Source: Haloferax litoreum (GTDB lineage Archaea > Halobacteriota > Halobacteria > Halobacteriales > Haloferacaceae). From it: a DNA stretch of 64,000 bases. Under the pieces are notes generated by a model, which saw only the letters and a list, made by a program, of their open reading frames with translations, ran no database searches and was not told the origin of the DNA. The position numbers and the translations under genes are program-made. Numbering within the stretch: position 1 is the stretch's first letter; each line of letters begins with the position of its first letter. The stretch covers positions 2,728,001 through 2,792,000 of the forward strand of contig NZ_WKJO01000001.1 of the NCBI RefSeq assembly GCF_009674605.1. The letters are read 5' to 3'. Positions 33,076 through 41,291 of this stretch are shown here, in pieces.

Positions 33076-33870
33076 ATGTACATCGCGGACCAGACGTGGC
33101 CGGAACTCGGGAACTACGTCGCAGCGGAGTCGTTGGCCGTCGTCCCCCTCGGGTCGACCGAACAACACGGACCACACCTCCCACTCGCGACGGACCACCT
33201 CATCGCGGAGTCGTTGGCCCGCGCAGCGACGGACCGAACCGGCCACCTCTGTACCCCCACGGTGAACGTCGGGGTGAGTCCACACCACCGGCAGTTCCAC
33301 GGGACGATGTGGGTCGACCCGCCGCAGTTCCGGGACTACGTGGAGTCGATGACGCGGAACCTCGCGTACCACGGCATCGACCGGGTCATCTTCGTCAACG
33401 CCCACGGCGGTAACGCCCAGCACCTCCGCGAAGTCGGGCGACGACTGCGCGACGACGGCACCATGTACGCCATCGAGTGGATGTGGGACGAGTCGATTCC
33501 GGACCTCGTGACCGACCTGTTCGACCACCCCGGACCGCACGGCGGCCCGAAGGAGACGGCGATGATTATGCACATCGCCCGCGAACTCGTGAGAGAAGAT
33601 AGACTCGGCGACGCACGTGACGGCGGTGTCGTAGACCTCTCTTCCGACCACCTCCGTGAACACGGTGCGCGGACCTTCTACGACGCAATCGAGAACTCCG
33701 AAAACGGCGTCTTCGGCGACCAGACCGACGCGACACCCGAAGCGGGTGCGAAACTGTTCGAGGCCGCGACGGACCAGTTGGTCCACCTCATCGAGTGGCT
33801 GGACGCCCAACCACGAGACGCACTCATGGCACCCGCACACGTAGACCCGCAACCGGGCGAACGACGCTGA
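33076..33870 (+). CDS. Creatininase-family amidohydrolase
   Basis: 264 residues of the creatininase/MftE/ArfB fold. Metal ligands are recognisable in PLGSTEQHGPHLPLATDH (Glu, two His and Asp), NAHGGNAQH, and a C-terminal acid in HGGPKETAMIM. Family members hydrolyse cyclic amides or formamides, for instance 3-amino-formamide intermediates of archaeal flavin and F420 biosynthesis. The pathway cannot be fixed from the context; the photolyase downstream is flavin-dependent, which makes a flavin link possible but unproven. A GTG at 33064 is an alternative start. Confidence 0.88.
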   Translation: MYIADQTWPELGNYVAAESLAVVPLGSTEQHGPHLPLATDHLIAESLARAATDRTGHLCTPTVNVGVSPHHRQFHGTMWVDPPQFRDYVESMTRNLAYHGIDRVIFVNAHGGNAQHLREVGRRLRDDGTMYAIEWMWDESIPDLVTDLFDHPGPHGGPKETAMIMHIARELVREDRLGDARDGGVVDLSSDHLREHGARTFYDAIENSENGVFGDQTDATPEAGAKLFEAATDQLVHLIEWLDAQPRDALMAPAHVDPQPGERR

Positions 33871-33941
33871 GGCCGGAATCGGACCCTGTCTGGCGCGACG
33901 AGGGCCGACACGCTCTTTCCTGTTCCACCGAACCGACACGT

Positions 33942-35438
33942 ATGACCGTCTGGGTCCTCGGCGACCAACTCGACCCGGAGGCCACCCCACTCCAGCACGA
34001 CGACCACGTGCTCATGATAGAGGCACACGCCTTCGGTGAGCGGATGGCCTACCACCCACAGAAACTGGCGCTCGTCTTCGCCGCGATGCGGCACTTCCGC
34101 GACGAACTCCGCGACCGAGGATACGACGTGACCTACCTGACCGCAGAGACGTTCGGCGAGGGCCTCGACCAGTTCTACGAGGCGGCACCGGGAACGGACC
34201 TCGTCGCGATGGACCCACCGAGTCACGGTGCTGGGGAGCGGTTACGTGAACTCGTCGAATCCCGCGGCGGGTCGCTCACCCTCGTCGAAAACGACCTGTT
34301 TCTGACGACGCCCGCCGAGTTCGACGCGTGGGCGGGCGATTCGGACACCTACCGACAGGAACACTGGTACCGGCACGTTCGTCGGAAGACTGGTATCCTG
34401 ATGGACGGTGACGAACCCGTCGGCGGCGAGTGGAACTACGACGACCAGAACCGGGAAACGCCGCCAGACGACTGGATACCGCCGGAAGCGCCGCGCTTCA
34501 CACCAGACGAGACGACGAAGGAAGCCATCGGGTTCGTCCGCGAACGCTACCCCAACGCGTGGGGGTCGGTAGACGACTTCGTCTGGCCGGTGACCCGTGA
34601 CGACGCACGACAGGCGCTCGACCACTTCGTCGAGACGCGACTCACCGAGTTCGGCCCGTATCAAGACGCGATGGTCGACGGCGAGTGGGCGCTCAGTCGC
34701 TCACTCCTCTCGGCCGCCATCAACCTCGGGTTGCTCACGCCCCACGATGTCGTTGAGGCCGTCGAGGCCGCCTACTGGGACGGTGACGCACCGCTCAACA
34801 GCGTCGAAGGGTTCGTCCGACAGGTGGTCGGGTGGCGAGAGTTCGTGCGGCACGTCTACCGGCGGTCCATGCCCGCGTTGGCCGACGCGAACCAACTCGA
34901 CCAGACCGAGTCGCTACCGACGGCCTACTGGACCGGCGAGACGGATATGCGGTGTCTGTCGGAGGCCGTCGGCCACGTCTACGACCACGGCTACGCCCAC
35001 CACATCGAACGCCTGATGGTTCTGTCGAACTTTGCGCTGGTCTACGGTGTCGACCCGCAGGAACTGAATCGGTGGTTCCACCTCGGGTTCGTCGACGCGT
35101 TCCACTGGGTGACGACACCGAACGTCGTCGGCATGGGGTCGTTCGCCACCGACGTACTCTCGTCGAAGCCCTACGCCTCGTCGGGCAACTACGTGAACAA
35201 GATGTCCGACTACTGTTCGTCGTGTTCCTACGCGGTGTCGAAGACGACGGGTGAGAACGCCTGTCCGTTCAACGCACTCTACTGGGACTTCTTGAAAGAC
35301 AACGAAGAACTGCTGCGCGGGACGGGGCGGATGGGTCTGATGTACTCCCACATCGATAGAAAGGACGACGACGAGTGGGACGCGATTCGGTCGCGTGCGG
35401 ACGAACTCAGGCGGATGGGGAGGGAAGGGACGCTCTGA
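33942..35438 (+). CDS. Iron-sulfur cryptochrome/photolyase (FeS-BCP, PhrB/CryB-like)
   Basis: 498 residues. The N-terminal MTVWVLGDQLDPEATPLQ is the usual start of the prokaryotic (6-4) photolyase clade. The [4Fe-4S] ligands are four cysteines at about 338, 425, 428 and 441 (DYCSSCS, then NACPFN), with the C-X86-C-X2-C-X12-C spacing of the PhrB subgroup. FAD-binding residues lie in RQVVGWREFVRHVYRRSMP and NRWFHLGFVDAFHWVTTPN. Members repair (6-4) UV photoproducts and some act as light sensors; repair is the first guess. It stands alone, 71 bp after the creatininase gene. Convergent with the cold-shock gene. Confidence 0.93.
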   Translation: MTVWVLGDQLDPEATPLQHDDHVLMIEAHAFGERMAYHPQKLALVFAAMRHFRDELRDRGYDVTYLTAETFGEGLDQFYEAAPGTDLVAMDPPSHGAGERLRELVESRGGSLTLVENDLFLTTPAEFDAWAGDSDTYRQEHWYRHVRRKTGILMDGDEPVGGEWNYDDQNRETPPDDWIPPEAPRFTPDETTKEAIGFVRERYPNAWGSVDDFVWPVTRDDARQALDHFVETRLTEFGPYQDAMVDGEWALSRSLLSAAINLGLLTPHDVVEAVEAAYWDGDAPLNSVEGFVRQVVGWREFVRHVYRRSMPALADANQLDQTESLPTAYWTGETDMRCLSEAVGHVYDHGYAHHIERLMVLSNFALVYGVDPQELNRWFHLGFVDAFHWVTTPNVVGMGSFATDVLSSKPYASSGNYVNKMSDYCSSCSYAVSKTTGENACPFNALYWDFLKDNEELLRGTGRMGLMYSHIDRKDDDEWDAIRSRADELRRMGREGTL

Positions 35439-35481
35439 GTGTCGCGTGGCGACGACAGCGGACAGCAGTCGCTCACACCGT

Positions 35482-35494
35482 GAAAATGGAAAAC
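35482..35494 (-). terminator. T-rich terminator of the cold-shock gene
   Basis: The minus strand reads GTTTTCCATTTTC, two T-runs about 45 bp past the stop at 35537; typical archaeal oligo-T termination. Confidence 0.4.
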
Positions 35495-35536
35495 TCTGTT
35501 CTCGAACGCGTCTCTCTCCGGTCGGAACGCCGCAAC

Positions 35537-35731
35537 TCAGAGTCGCGTTACGTTGACCGCACGCGGGCCTTTGTCGGCCTGCTCGATGTCGAACTCCACT
35601 TCTTGGCCCTCTTCGAGGTCCGGGCCGCCGATGTCCTCCATGTGGAAGAACACGTCGTCGTCGTGGTCTTCTGTCTCGATGAAGCCGTATCCGCCGGAGG
35701 ACTTGAAGAATGCAACCTTACCTTTCGCCAT
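35537..35731 (-). CDS. Cold-shock domain protein (CspA family)
   Basis: 64 residues with the five-strand cold-shock barrel: MAKGKVAFFKSSGGYGFIE, then DVFFHMEDIGG and EGQEVEFDIEQADKGPRA. The RNP1 (GYGFIE) and RNP2 (DVFFH) motifs are both intact, so it should bind single-stranded nucleic acid as an RNA chaperone. The ATG at 35731 is taken because a longer frame lacks conserved sequence and a TATA-like CTTATC (35759-35764 on minus) lies 30 nt upstream. An inverted repeat lies just beyond it. Confidence 0.93.
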   Translation of the reverse strand: MAKGKVAFFKSSGGYGFIETEDHDDDVFFHMEDIGGPDLEEGQEVEFDIEQADKGPRAVNVTRL

Positions 35732-35758
35732 TGCGTATCGAGAGTCGGTAGAGAAGAT

Positions 35759-35764
35759 GATAAG
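35759..35764 (-). promoter_or_regulatory. TATA-like element of the cold-shock gene
   Basis: CTTATC on minus, 30 nt before the start codon; an inverted repeat at 35774-35787 sits directly upstream. Confidence 0.4.
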
Positions 35765-35773
35765 GTTTCCGCC

Positions 35774-35787
35774 AATTGACACCAATT
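35774..35787. promoter_or_regulatory. Inverted repeat AATTG-N4-CAATT upstream of the cold-shock gene
   Basis: Perfect 5-bp arms around ACAC, 43-56 nt upstream of the start and about 10 bp beyond the TATA-like element. Its position suits an activator or repressor; the protein is unknown. Confidence 0.3.
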
Positions 35788-35815
35788 CACGTGGTCTCCG
35801 CAGTCCGATACTGCG

Positions 35816-36394
35816 TTAGTCGCGGCGTTCGCGCCCCAGCGTGTGGAATTCTTCGTTTGGCCGCATGTCGGCGAACATCGCCATCCGGTTGCTCAGGTTG
35901 AAGAAGGCGGTGACGGCCCCGATGTCCCAGACTTCCTCTTCGGAGAAGCCGACGTCACGGAGGCGCTGGAGGTCGTCGTCGCCGACTTCGACCGGACGCT
36001 CGGTGAGTTTGACGGCCACGTCGAGCATCGTCTTGTGCTTCTCGGAGATGTCTGCCGACCGGTAGTTGGCGACGAGTTGGTCCGCCAGCAGTGGGTCTTT
36101 GGCGTAGATTCGCAGGAGTGCGCCGTGAGCGACGTTACAGTAGTAACAGTGGTTGACGCCGGAGACGGCGACGATAATCATCTCGACTTCGTGGCGTTCC
36201 AAGTCGGTGTCGTCGACGAGGGCGTCGTGGTAGTCGAAGAACGCTCGCCAGTGCGACGGCTTGTACGCGAATCCGGCGAAGACGTTGGGGGTGAAGCCCG
36301 CGCGTTCGGTCTCGTCTTCGATTCGCTCGCGGAGGTCGTCTGGGAGTTCGTCGAGGTCCGGAACCGGGAATCGGGTCATCGCGTCGTCGTCCAT
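35816..36394 (-). CDS. AhpD-like peroxidase-related protein
   Basis: 192 residues of the AhpD/carboxymuconolactone decarboxylase-like superfamily (uncharacterised peroxidase-related subgroup). The redox motif is VNHCYYCNVAHGALL, with CXXC followed by His in the proton-relay position. Helical content and length match the subgroup. Activity as a peroxiredoxin-linked alkylhydroperoxidase is possible but unproven. The alternative start at M6 (36379) is also good. No linked partner gene; the neighbour on the same strand upstream is the YdjM-like hydrolase. Confidence 0.85.
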   Translation of the reverse strand: MDDDAMTRFPVPDLDELPDDLRERIEDETERAGFTPNVFAGFAYKPSHWRAFFDYHDALVDDTDLERHEVEMIIVAVSGVNHCYYCNVAHGALLRIYAKDPLLADQLVANYRSADISEKHKTMLDVAVKLTERPVEVGDDDLQRLRDVGFSEEEVWDIGAVTAFFNLSNRMAMFADMRPNEEFHTLGRERRD

Positions 36395-36473
36395 GTCTCG
36401 GTGGTCTCCCGGACGGACCTTAACGATTCCTCAGGTTCGAGAACCGATACGCCGGGTCGAGCGTCGGTCCCAG

Positions 36474-36998
36474 TCAGACGACGAGCGACAGGTACGCCGC
36501 CGCAGCGACTGCGAACACGCCCAGACCGAACAGCCCGTAGTTGGCGATGGTGTTGTCCGCTGTCCAGAGTGAGAGGGTGAACTTCCGCGAGGAGAGCGGC
36601 CACAGTGGCCGGATTCCCATGGGCGTGAGGAGGTCGCCGAGGAGGTGCGCGAGGACGGTGAGCGTGCCGACGGCGAATCCGAACGCGCCGAGTGTCGTTG
36701 CGACGGACTCCGGTTGCCCGGCGTTGCTGGCGAGGACGAACGCGGCGGCACCTCCCACACCGCCGACGAGGACGGCGAACAAGAACGTGTGCGTGGGCCC
36801 GCGGTGGGAGATTCCCGGCACACGCACGTCGAGGTCCGGAAGCATCGCGAGCCAACACATCACCCCACCGGCGACGAGTGCGAGTTCGGGATAGCCCGTC
36901 TGAACCAGCGCGAATCCGAGCGGCGCGAACACGACGAGGGAGACACCCCAGTGACCGAATCGGTACATCTGCTTCGTTCTGGTCGCGGTATCGTACAT
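36474..36998 (-). CDS. YdjM-like membrane-bound metal-dependent hydrolase
   Basis: 174 residues with about four hydrophobic helices and conserved metal-type residues: AMLPDLDVRVPG with two Asp, SHRGPTHTFLF with two His, and AHLLGDLLTPMG. These are the marks of the YdjM/LexA-regulated inner-membrane hydrolase family, whose substrate is uncertain (lipid or phospho-compound hydrolysis is suspected). A start at M11 (36968) is a reasonable alternative. It is divergent from mscS, 54 bp away. Confidence 0.85.
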   Translation of the reverse strand: MYDTATRTKQMYRFGHWGVSLVVFAPLGFALVQTGYPELALVAGGVMCWLAMLPDLDVRVPGISHRGPTHTFLFAVLVGGVGGAAAFVLASNAGQPESVATTLGAFGFAVGTLTVLAHLLGDLLTPMGIRPLWPLSSRKFTLSLWTADNTIANYGLFGLGVFAVAAAAYLSLVV

Positions 36999-37052
36999 AA
37001 CCTTTCGGCCCGCGGTGAATCAGCCTTCGAAGAGTGTCAGCAACTCAGAGCA

Positions 37053-38273
37053 ATGGTTAACCCTGACGGCCGCGACGTGCGTTCCATGAGCCAGCACATC
37101 TCTGAACTCCTCTCGGGTCTCTCGGCGGTGGAGGCCACACTCCTCGTGTTGCTCATCTCTCTCGGGGGCGCGTTCGTGATGGAGGCAGTCGTCGTCCGTC
37201 TCTTGTTGCAGTACACGAAGCGCACGAAGACTAGCATCGACAACATCGTCGTCCAGGAACTCCGATGGCCACTCGTCGTCACCATGTCGCTGGCCGGTGT
37301 CTACTTGTTCGCCCAAGCACCGGCGGTGGCGACGGCACTCGTCGTCGACGAGACAGTGCTCGACAGGTTCTTTGGCCTCCCGTCGATTTCCGTCGGCATC
37401 GTCGTCTGGGCGTGGGCGCTCAACCGCCTCGTCAACCGCGTCGTCGAGTCGGTCAAAGACAAGGGGAGTCGCTTCGACTTCGCGCCGGTCTTTTCGAACG
37501 TCTGGACCATCGTCGTCGCGGCCGGGACCATCGGTGCGCTGTTGTACCTCTGGGGCATCGAAATCACTCCACTGTTCGCCGGCGCGGGCATCGCCGGCAT
37601 CGCCGTCGGGTTCGCCGCGAAGGACACCGTCGCCAACTTTTTCGGTGGCATCGCGCTCTACTTCGACGACACGTACAAGATTGGCGACTACGTCGTCCTC
37701 GACTCCGGCGAGGCGGGAACGGTGGTCAAAGTCGGCATCCGCTCGACGACGCTCCTCACCCGCGACGAACTCCTCGTCACCGTCCCGAACTCCGTCCTCA
37801 ACGCGGCGAAGATTATCAACGAGTCGGCACCGAATCGCCGTCGTCGGATGAAAGTCCCCATCGGTGTCGCGTACGGCACGGATATCGACGAGTTCGAAGA
37901 GATTCTCGTCGATATCGCTATCGACGAACCACTCGTCCTCGATTCGCCGCGACCACGCGCCCGCCTCCGCCGGTTCGGTCCCGACGCACTGGAGTACGAA
38001 CTCGTCTGCTGGGTCAACAGTCCACTCAAGCGCGGGAAGGCGACGCACAACGTCAACCGAGCCATCTACAACCGACTCAACGCCGCGGGTATCGGCATTC
38101 CGTTCCCGCAACGAGACGTTCACGTACACACTGGCGATGCAACCGACTCGTCTCGCCAGTCGGTCGTCTCGGAGATGTCCAACGGCGGCCGAACTCGCTC
38201 GCGGACGGACGACACGTTCGACGAGAGTGATGCCGAAGACGACTCCTACGGCGACCTCGTCGGCGACGAGTAA
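37053..38273 (+). CDS. MscS-type mechanosensitive ion channel
   Basis: 406 residues. Four hydrophobic helices precede the pore helix region with GIAGIAVGFAAKDTVANFFGG (about 175-195) and the beta domain IGDYVVLDSGEAGTVVKVG. The C-terminal cytoplasmic domain carries LLTRDELLVTVPNSVLN and ends in a disordered acidic tail (about 365-406). MscS channels open when the membrane is stretched by osmotic down-shock, a role that matters to halophiles in dilution. The alternative start at M12 (37086) is possible. The 45-residue gene follows 40 bp later. Confidence 0.92.
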   Translation: MVNPDGRDVRSMSQHISELLSGLSAVEATLLVLLISLGGAFVMEAVVVRLLLQYTKRTKTSIDNIVVQELRWPLVVTMSLAGVYLFAQAPAVATALVVDETVLDRFFGLPSISVGIVVWAWALNRLVNRVVESVKDKGSRFDFAPVFSNVWTIVVAAGTIGALLYLWGIEITPLFAGAGIAGIAVGFAAKDTVANFFGGIALYFDDTYKIGDYVVLDSGEAGTVVKVGIRSTTLLTRDELLVTVPNSVLNAAKIINESAPNRRRRMKVPIGVAYGTDIDEFEEILVDIAIDEPLVLDSPRPRARLRRFGPDALEYELVCWVNSPLKRGKATHNVNRAIYNRLNAAGIGIPFPQRDVHVHTGDATDSSRQSVVSEMSNGGRTRSRTDDTFDESDAEDDSYGDLVGDE

Positions 38274-38313
38274 CCGCCGAGAACGTTAACCCCGGGGCGT
38301 CCCATCCTCGGAT

Positions 38314-38451
38314 ATGCTCCAACTCGGACCGCTGGACACGCTCATCCAGACGTTCGGGCCGTTCGTCATCCCGGTCGTGCTGTTCGCTCTCGGACTCGTC
38401 GGGTATCTCCTTCTTCTCGTACTCGGACGAACCGGACGGGGCAGCGACTGA
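38314..38451 (+). CDS. 45-residue single-span membrane protein
   Basis: A short frame from an ATG at 38314 to a TGA at 38451. One hydrophobic helix (about residues 15-37: FVIPVVLFALGLVGYLLLLV) is flanked by a short N-terminal part and a basic RTGRGSD end. It follows mscS by 40 bp and may be co-transcribed. Codon use is haloarchaeal (GC at third positions). Small single-helix proteins are common but easily missed. No function is known; a role with MscS is only a guess from position. Confidence 0.6.
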   Translation: MLQLGPLDTLIQTFGPFVIPVVLFALGLVGYLLLLVLGRTGRGSD

Positions 38452-38538
38452 CCAGACTCCGCCCCACCCGGGAACCGAGCAGAATGCCAGCATCGTCGCA
38501 CCGGGAGAAACAGAACACGCCGGTGCCGCGTGTCCCGA

Positions 38539-40992
38539 TTACTCTTCGACGACGACGGTGCCGGTCATGCCCGCCGCCTCGTGCGGGATGCAGAGGTACG
38601 CGTGCTCACCGGCCGTCTCGAAGGTGTGGACGTAGGATTGGCCGGATTGCACAGCACCCTCGCCGTCGTCCCACCCCGCTTCGGCGGCCTCCTGCGACTC
38701 GAAGCCACCGGATGCCCAGTACGCGGCACCTTTGGGGAGGCCACTCTCGGAGGCAGTCGCGGTGTGTGCTTCGCCCGCCGTATGTTCGAAGGCGACAGTG
38801 TCGCCGACCGTCACCGTCAGCTCCTCGGGTTCGAAGGCGACGGCCGTCAACTTCACCACGTGGTCGGCGTCCTCGGGGACGCCTTCGACGACGTTGGGAC
38901 CGCCGGTCAGCTTGGTTTCACCGTCGCCGTGACTGTGGTCGTGCGACGAGTGGTCGATGGGTGCCTCGTCGGCGGCACCGACCACTGCGAACTGCGCGCG
39001 AAGCGTCGACGCCGCGTAGGCGTTGGCTGACGTATCGACGTCGGCACCCTCGTCGAGTGCGTCGACGTAGGTCGAAAGCGCCTCCTCGAACCCTTCGTAG
39101 GCCTCGTGGTCCGATTCTTCGAGCGTCTCGTGGACACGTGCGCCTTCGAACGTCTCGAACACGCCGCTCATGTGTTCGGATGCGGTGGCCGAGAGACCGG
39201 CGTCCGCGGCGGCGGTTGCGACGACGGCGTACATCGAGTCGATGGATTGCTGGTTGTAGGTCTTAGCCGCGCCGTAGGCGTCGCCGTCTTCCTCGGCCGC
39301 CATTCGAATGCCTCCGAGTGCGCCTTCGAACGACTCATAGAGGTCGTGGTCGGCGTGTTCGAGTGCTTCGTGATAGCCGCCGGCACCCTCCTCGAAGAAC
39401 GAGAACGTCTCCTGTACGACTGCGGCGGCACGGTCGGTCGCCCCGACCTGTGCGAGGCCAGCGGCGTCGAATCCGCGGGCACCGAAGAACGCCGCTTCGG
39501 CGGCCGACACTTCGGCAGTCGTCCCGACGGCAGTCTCGAACTCGAAGAGCGCGTCCATCGCGCCTTGCGCGTGAGTCACCGCCGACTCGGAGTCACCGGC
39601 TTTCGTGGCGTCGACGAGGCCTTCGAGGTGTTCCTCTTCGAAGCGGTGGTAGAGGTCTTCGGACTCGTGTTCGATGGCTTCGTGGAGGTTCCCCTCGTTC
39701 TCTTCGAAGCGGGCGAAGAGGCCCTCTGCGACAGATGCGGCGCGGTCGGTGGCACCGAGAGCGACGAGTTCTCGGGCGTCGGCGAGGCGGGCACGGAAGA
39801 ACGCCGCTTCGAAGAGTGTCGCCGAGTCGCCACCGGTGAGGGCCGAGACACCAATGAGGAGGTTGTCGTCTACGGTCTGGAGTGCGTCTTCGGTGGCCGC
39901 GAGGTCACCCGACTCGGCCGCTTCTTTGAGTGATTCGAGGCCGCCTTCGAAGCCTTCGTAGGCGTCGTGGTCTGCGTGTTCCAGTGCTTCGTGAGCGCGT
40001 GCACCCTCGAAGTGGGCGTAGATGTCGCCCGCGAGCGTCGCGGCGAAGTCGGTCTGCCCCTGTGCGACCAGCCACGCAACGTCGGCGGCGCGGGCGCGGT
40101 ACAGCGTGAGTGCCGCGGCGTGGGCGTACTCGTCACCGGGACCACCGAGGCCAGCGAGGACTTCTGCGTCGAATCCGACCGACTGCATGAGCGCGAGGTG
40201 GCCCGCACCGGCGACAGACTTCGGAGCGACTTCGTAACTCGCGTCGACCATCGCGGTGGCGGCGTTCCGCGAGGATTGCTGAATCGTGCTCGCGTCGTTC
40301 GCCTCCGCCGCGCCTTCGATTCCAGCCTCGAACGTCTCGTAGAGTTCGCTGGACGCGTCTTCGATGACTTCGTGTGCGGGTGCGTCCTCGAACGATTCGT
40401 AGACACTGTGTGCGAGTTCCGCGGCGGCCGCTGCCTCGCCGGCGGCGGCGAGCATCTCCACGTCGCGGGCGCGGGACGCGAAGGTGTAGAGACCGAGTGC
40501 GTCGACCACAGCAGGGTCGACGCGGCCACGCTGAGCGGCGAGGAGGTTGTCCGACGCCTGCATCGCGAGGTCGATTCCCTCGTCGGCGTGTCCGTCCGAG
40601 AGGGCAGTTGCCGCGGCCCCGAGGTGTTCTTCGAACGTCTCGTAGTTCTGCTCGTTCGTCGCTTCGAGTTGCTCGTGTGCCCCCCACTCGCCGGAAGACT
40701 GCTCGAACCGGGCGAACACGTCTTCGGCCACGCGTCCCGCAGTTCCCAGTCGTCCGGCGGTGGCGAGCGCAACCGAGTCGTACAGACGGGCGCGCATCGC
40801 GTTCCACTCGGCGGCCACGGCAGTCGTCGCGTCGACGGTCACAGACGACTCGGCGTCCGTCGTCTCGGCGTCTTCTGTCGACTGCGTGGTGGTCGCCGTC
40901 GATTCTTCAGACTGACTGCTACAACCCGCGAGACCGGCGGACGCGACCGCCAATCCCGTCGTCTTCAAGAGTGTCCGTCGGGAATAGCCCAT
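38539..40992 (-). CDS. Tat lipoprotein with six helical HE.(L/I)E repeats and a cupredoxin domain (DUF5059-like)
   Basis: 817 residues. The Tat motif SRRTLLK and lipobox LAGC (C24) place it outside the membrane. Six similar helical units follow, each with a (H)E.(L/I)E motif near residues 106, 207, 334, 437, 541 and 621, for instance HEALEHADHDAYEGFE. A His-rich linker (681-691, HSSHDHSHGDG) leads to a C-terminal halocyanin-like cupredoxin domain with ligands in EHTAGEAHTATA (H737/H743) and YLCIPHEAAGM (C801, H804, M809). The helix-plus-cupredoxin layout recalls the iron-uptake protein EfeO, but over six units; metal capture is inferred. The haloarchaeal label DUF5059 is from memory. Its promoter carries metal boxes (40996-41101). 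Confidence 0.8.
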   Translation of the reverse strand: MGYSRRTLLKTTGLAVASAGLAGCSSQSEESTATTTQSTEDAETTDAESSVTVDATTAVAAEWNAMRARLYDSVALATAGRLGTAGRVAEDVFARFEQSSGEWGAHEQLEATNEQNYETFEEHLGAAATALSDGHADEGIDLAMQASDNLLAAQRGRVDPAVVDALGLYTFASRARDVEMLAAAGEAAAAAELAHSVYESFEDAPAHEVIEDASSELYETFEAGIEGAAEANDASTIQQSSRNAATAMVDASYEVAPKSVAGAGHLALMQSVGFDAEVLAGLGGPGDEYAHAAALTLYRARAADVAWLVAQGQTDFAATLAGDIYAHFEGARAHEALEHADHDAYEGFEGGLESLKEAAESGDLAATEDALQTVDDNLLIGVSALTGGDSATLFEAAFFRARLADARELVALGATDRAASVAEGLFARFEENEGNLHEAIEHESEDLYHRFEEEHLEGLVDATKAGDSESAVTHAQGAMDALFEFETAVGTTAEVSAAEAAFFGARGFDAAGLAQVGATDRAAAVVQETFSFFEEGAGGYHEALEHADHDLYESFEGALGGIRMAAEEDGDAYGAAKTYNQQSIDSMYAVVATAAADAGLSATASEHMSGVFETFEGARVHETLEESDHEAYEGFEEALSTYVDALDEGADVDTSANAYAASTLRAQFAVVGAADEAPIDHSSHDHSHGDGETKLTGGPNVVEGVPEDADHVVKLTAVAFEPEELTVTVGDTVAFEHTAGEAHTATASESGLPKGAAYWASGGFESQEAAEAGWDDGEGAVQSGQSYVHTFETAGEHAYLCIPHEAAGMTGTVVVEE

Positions 40993-40995
40993 ACT

Positions 40996-41011
40996 TTTAG
41001 GCCAGCCTAAA
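40996..41011. promoter_or_regulatory. Metal box 1: TTTAGG-CCAG-CCTAAA
   Basis: Perfect inverted repeat between the start codon (40992) and the TATA-like element of the cupredoxin gene, overlapping the expected transcription start. It resembles DtxR/SirR-type iron or manganese boxes. A repressor here would block initiation. Confidence 0.65.
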
Positions 41012-41019
41012 TTAATAAA
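41011..41019 (-). promoter_or_regulatory. TATA-like element of the repeat/cupredoxin gene
   Basis: TTTATTAATT on minus lies about 20-27 nt upstream of the ATG at 40992, so the transcript is probably leaderless. It lies between metal boxes 1 and 2. Confidence 0.55.
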
Positions 41020-41031
41020 AGACCTTCGATT

Positions 41032-41047
41032 TTTAGGTCTGCCTAAA
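41032..41047. promoter_or_regulatory. Metal box 2: TTTAGG-TCTG-CCTAAA
   Basis: Second perfect copy of the box, 36 bp (start to start) from box 1 and upstream of the TATA-like element. Paired sites suggest cooperative binding of a DtxR/SirR-type regulator. Confidence 0.65.
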
Positions 41048-41085
41048 CTGGGGTGTTGGGTCGTAACTCGGTGACTTCTTCGAGC

Positions 41086-41101
41086 TTTTGGTCCTCCTAA
41101 A
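41086..41101. promoter_or_regulatory. Metal box 3 (degenerate): TTTTGG-TCCT-CCTAAA
   Basis: Third copy, one arm mismatched at one position, 54 bp from box 2. It may be a weaker site or the operator remnant of a lost divergent gene. Confidence 0.4.
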
Positions 41102-41177
41102 CGTTCTTAACGCCGTCGATTGTCTGGTCGTGGCTAGTGTTTGGCCGTGGGTCGTGGGGTGGCGACCACGAGCGTGA

Positions 41178-41193
41178 GAGAGAAAAAACTCTC
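41178..41193 (-). terminator. Oligo-T hairpin downstream of the NCS2 permease
   Basis: GAGAG-TTTTTT-CTCTC on minus, a 5-bp stem with a T6 loop, about 100 bp past the permease stop. The T6 run could end transcription. Confidence 0.4.
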
Positions 41194-41291
41194 GTCGAAT
41201 CTGCGTCTCGAAAGGAAGTGGCAGCGTCGAATCGGAACGAAGCGTCAGAAGGCCGACGACGGTAGTCGCCGGTACAGTGGTCGGTCGTCAG

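Larger units (their letters stand above)
40993..41291. other. 299-bp spacer carrying the metal-box promoter and a terminator
   Basis: Lies between the repeat/cupredoxin gene (minus) and the end of the NCS2 permease (also minus). It holds three copies of a TTTAGG-N4-CCTAAA-type box, the TATA-like element of the cupredoxin gene and an oligo-T hairpin for the permease. I see no convincing gene in it; the open frames there look like noise. Confidence 0.6.

Noticed and set aside
32725-33990. A 421-codon minus frame opposite the creatininase gene
   Set aside because: Same reason: composition and lack of motifs mark it as the shadow of the plus-strand genes.
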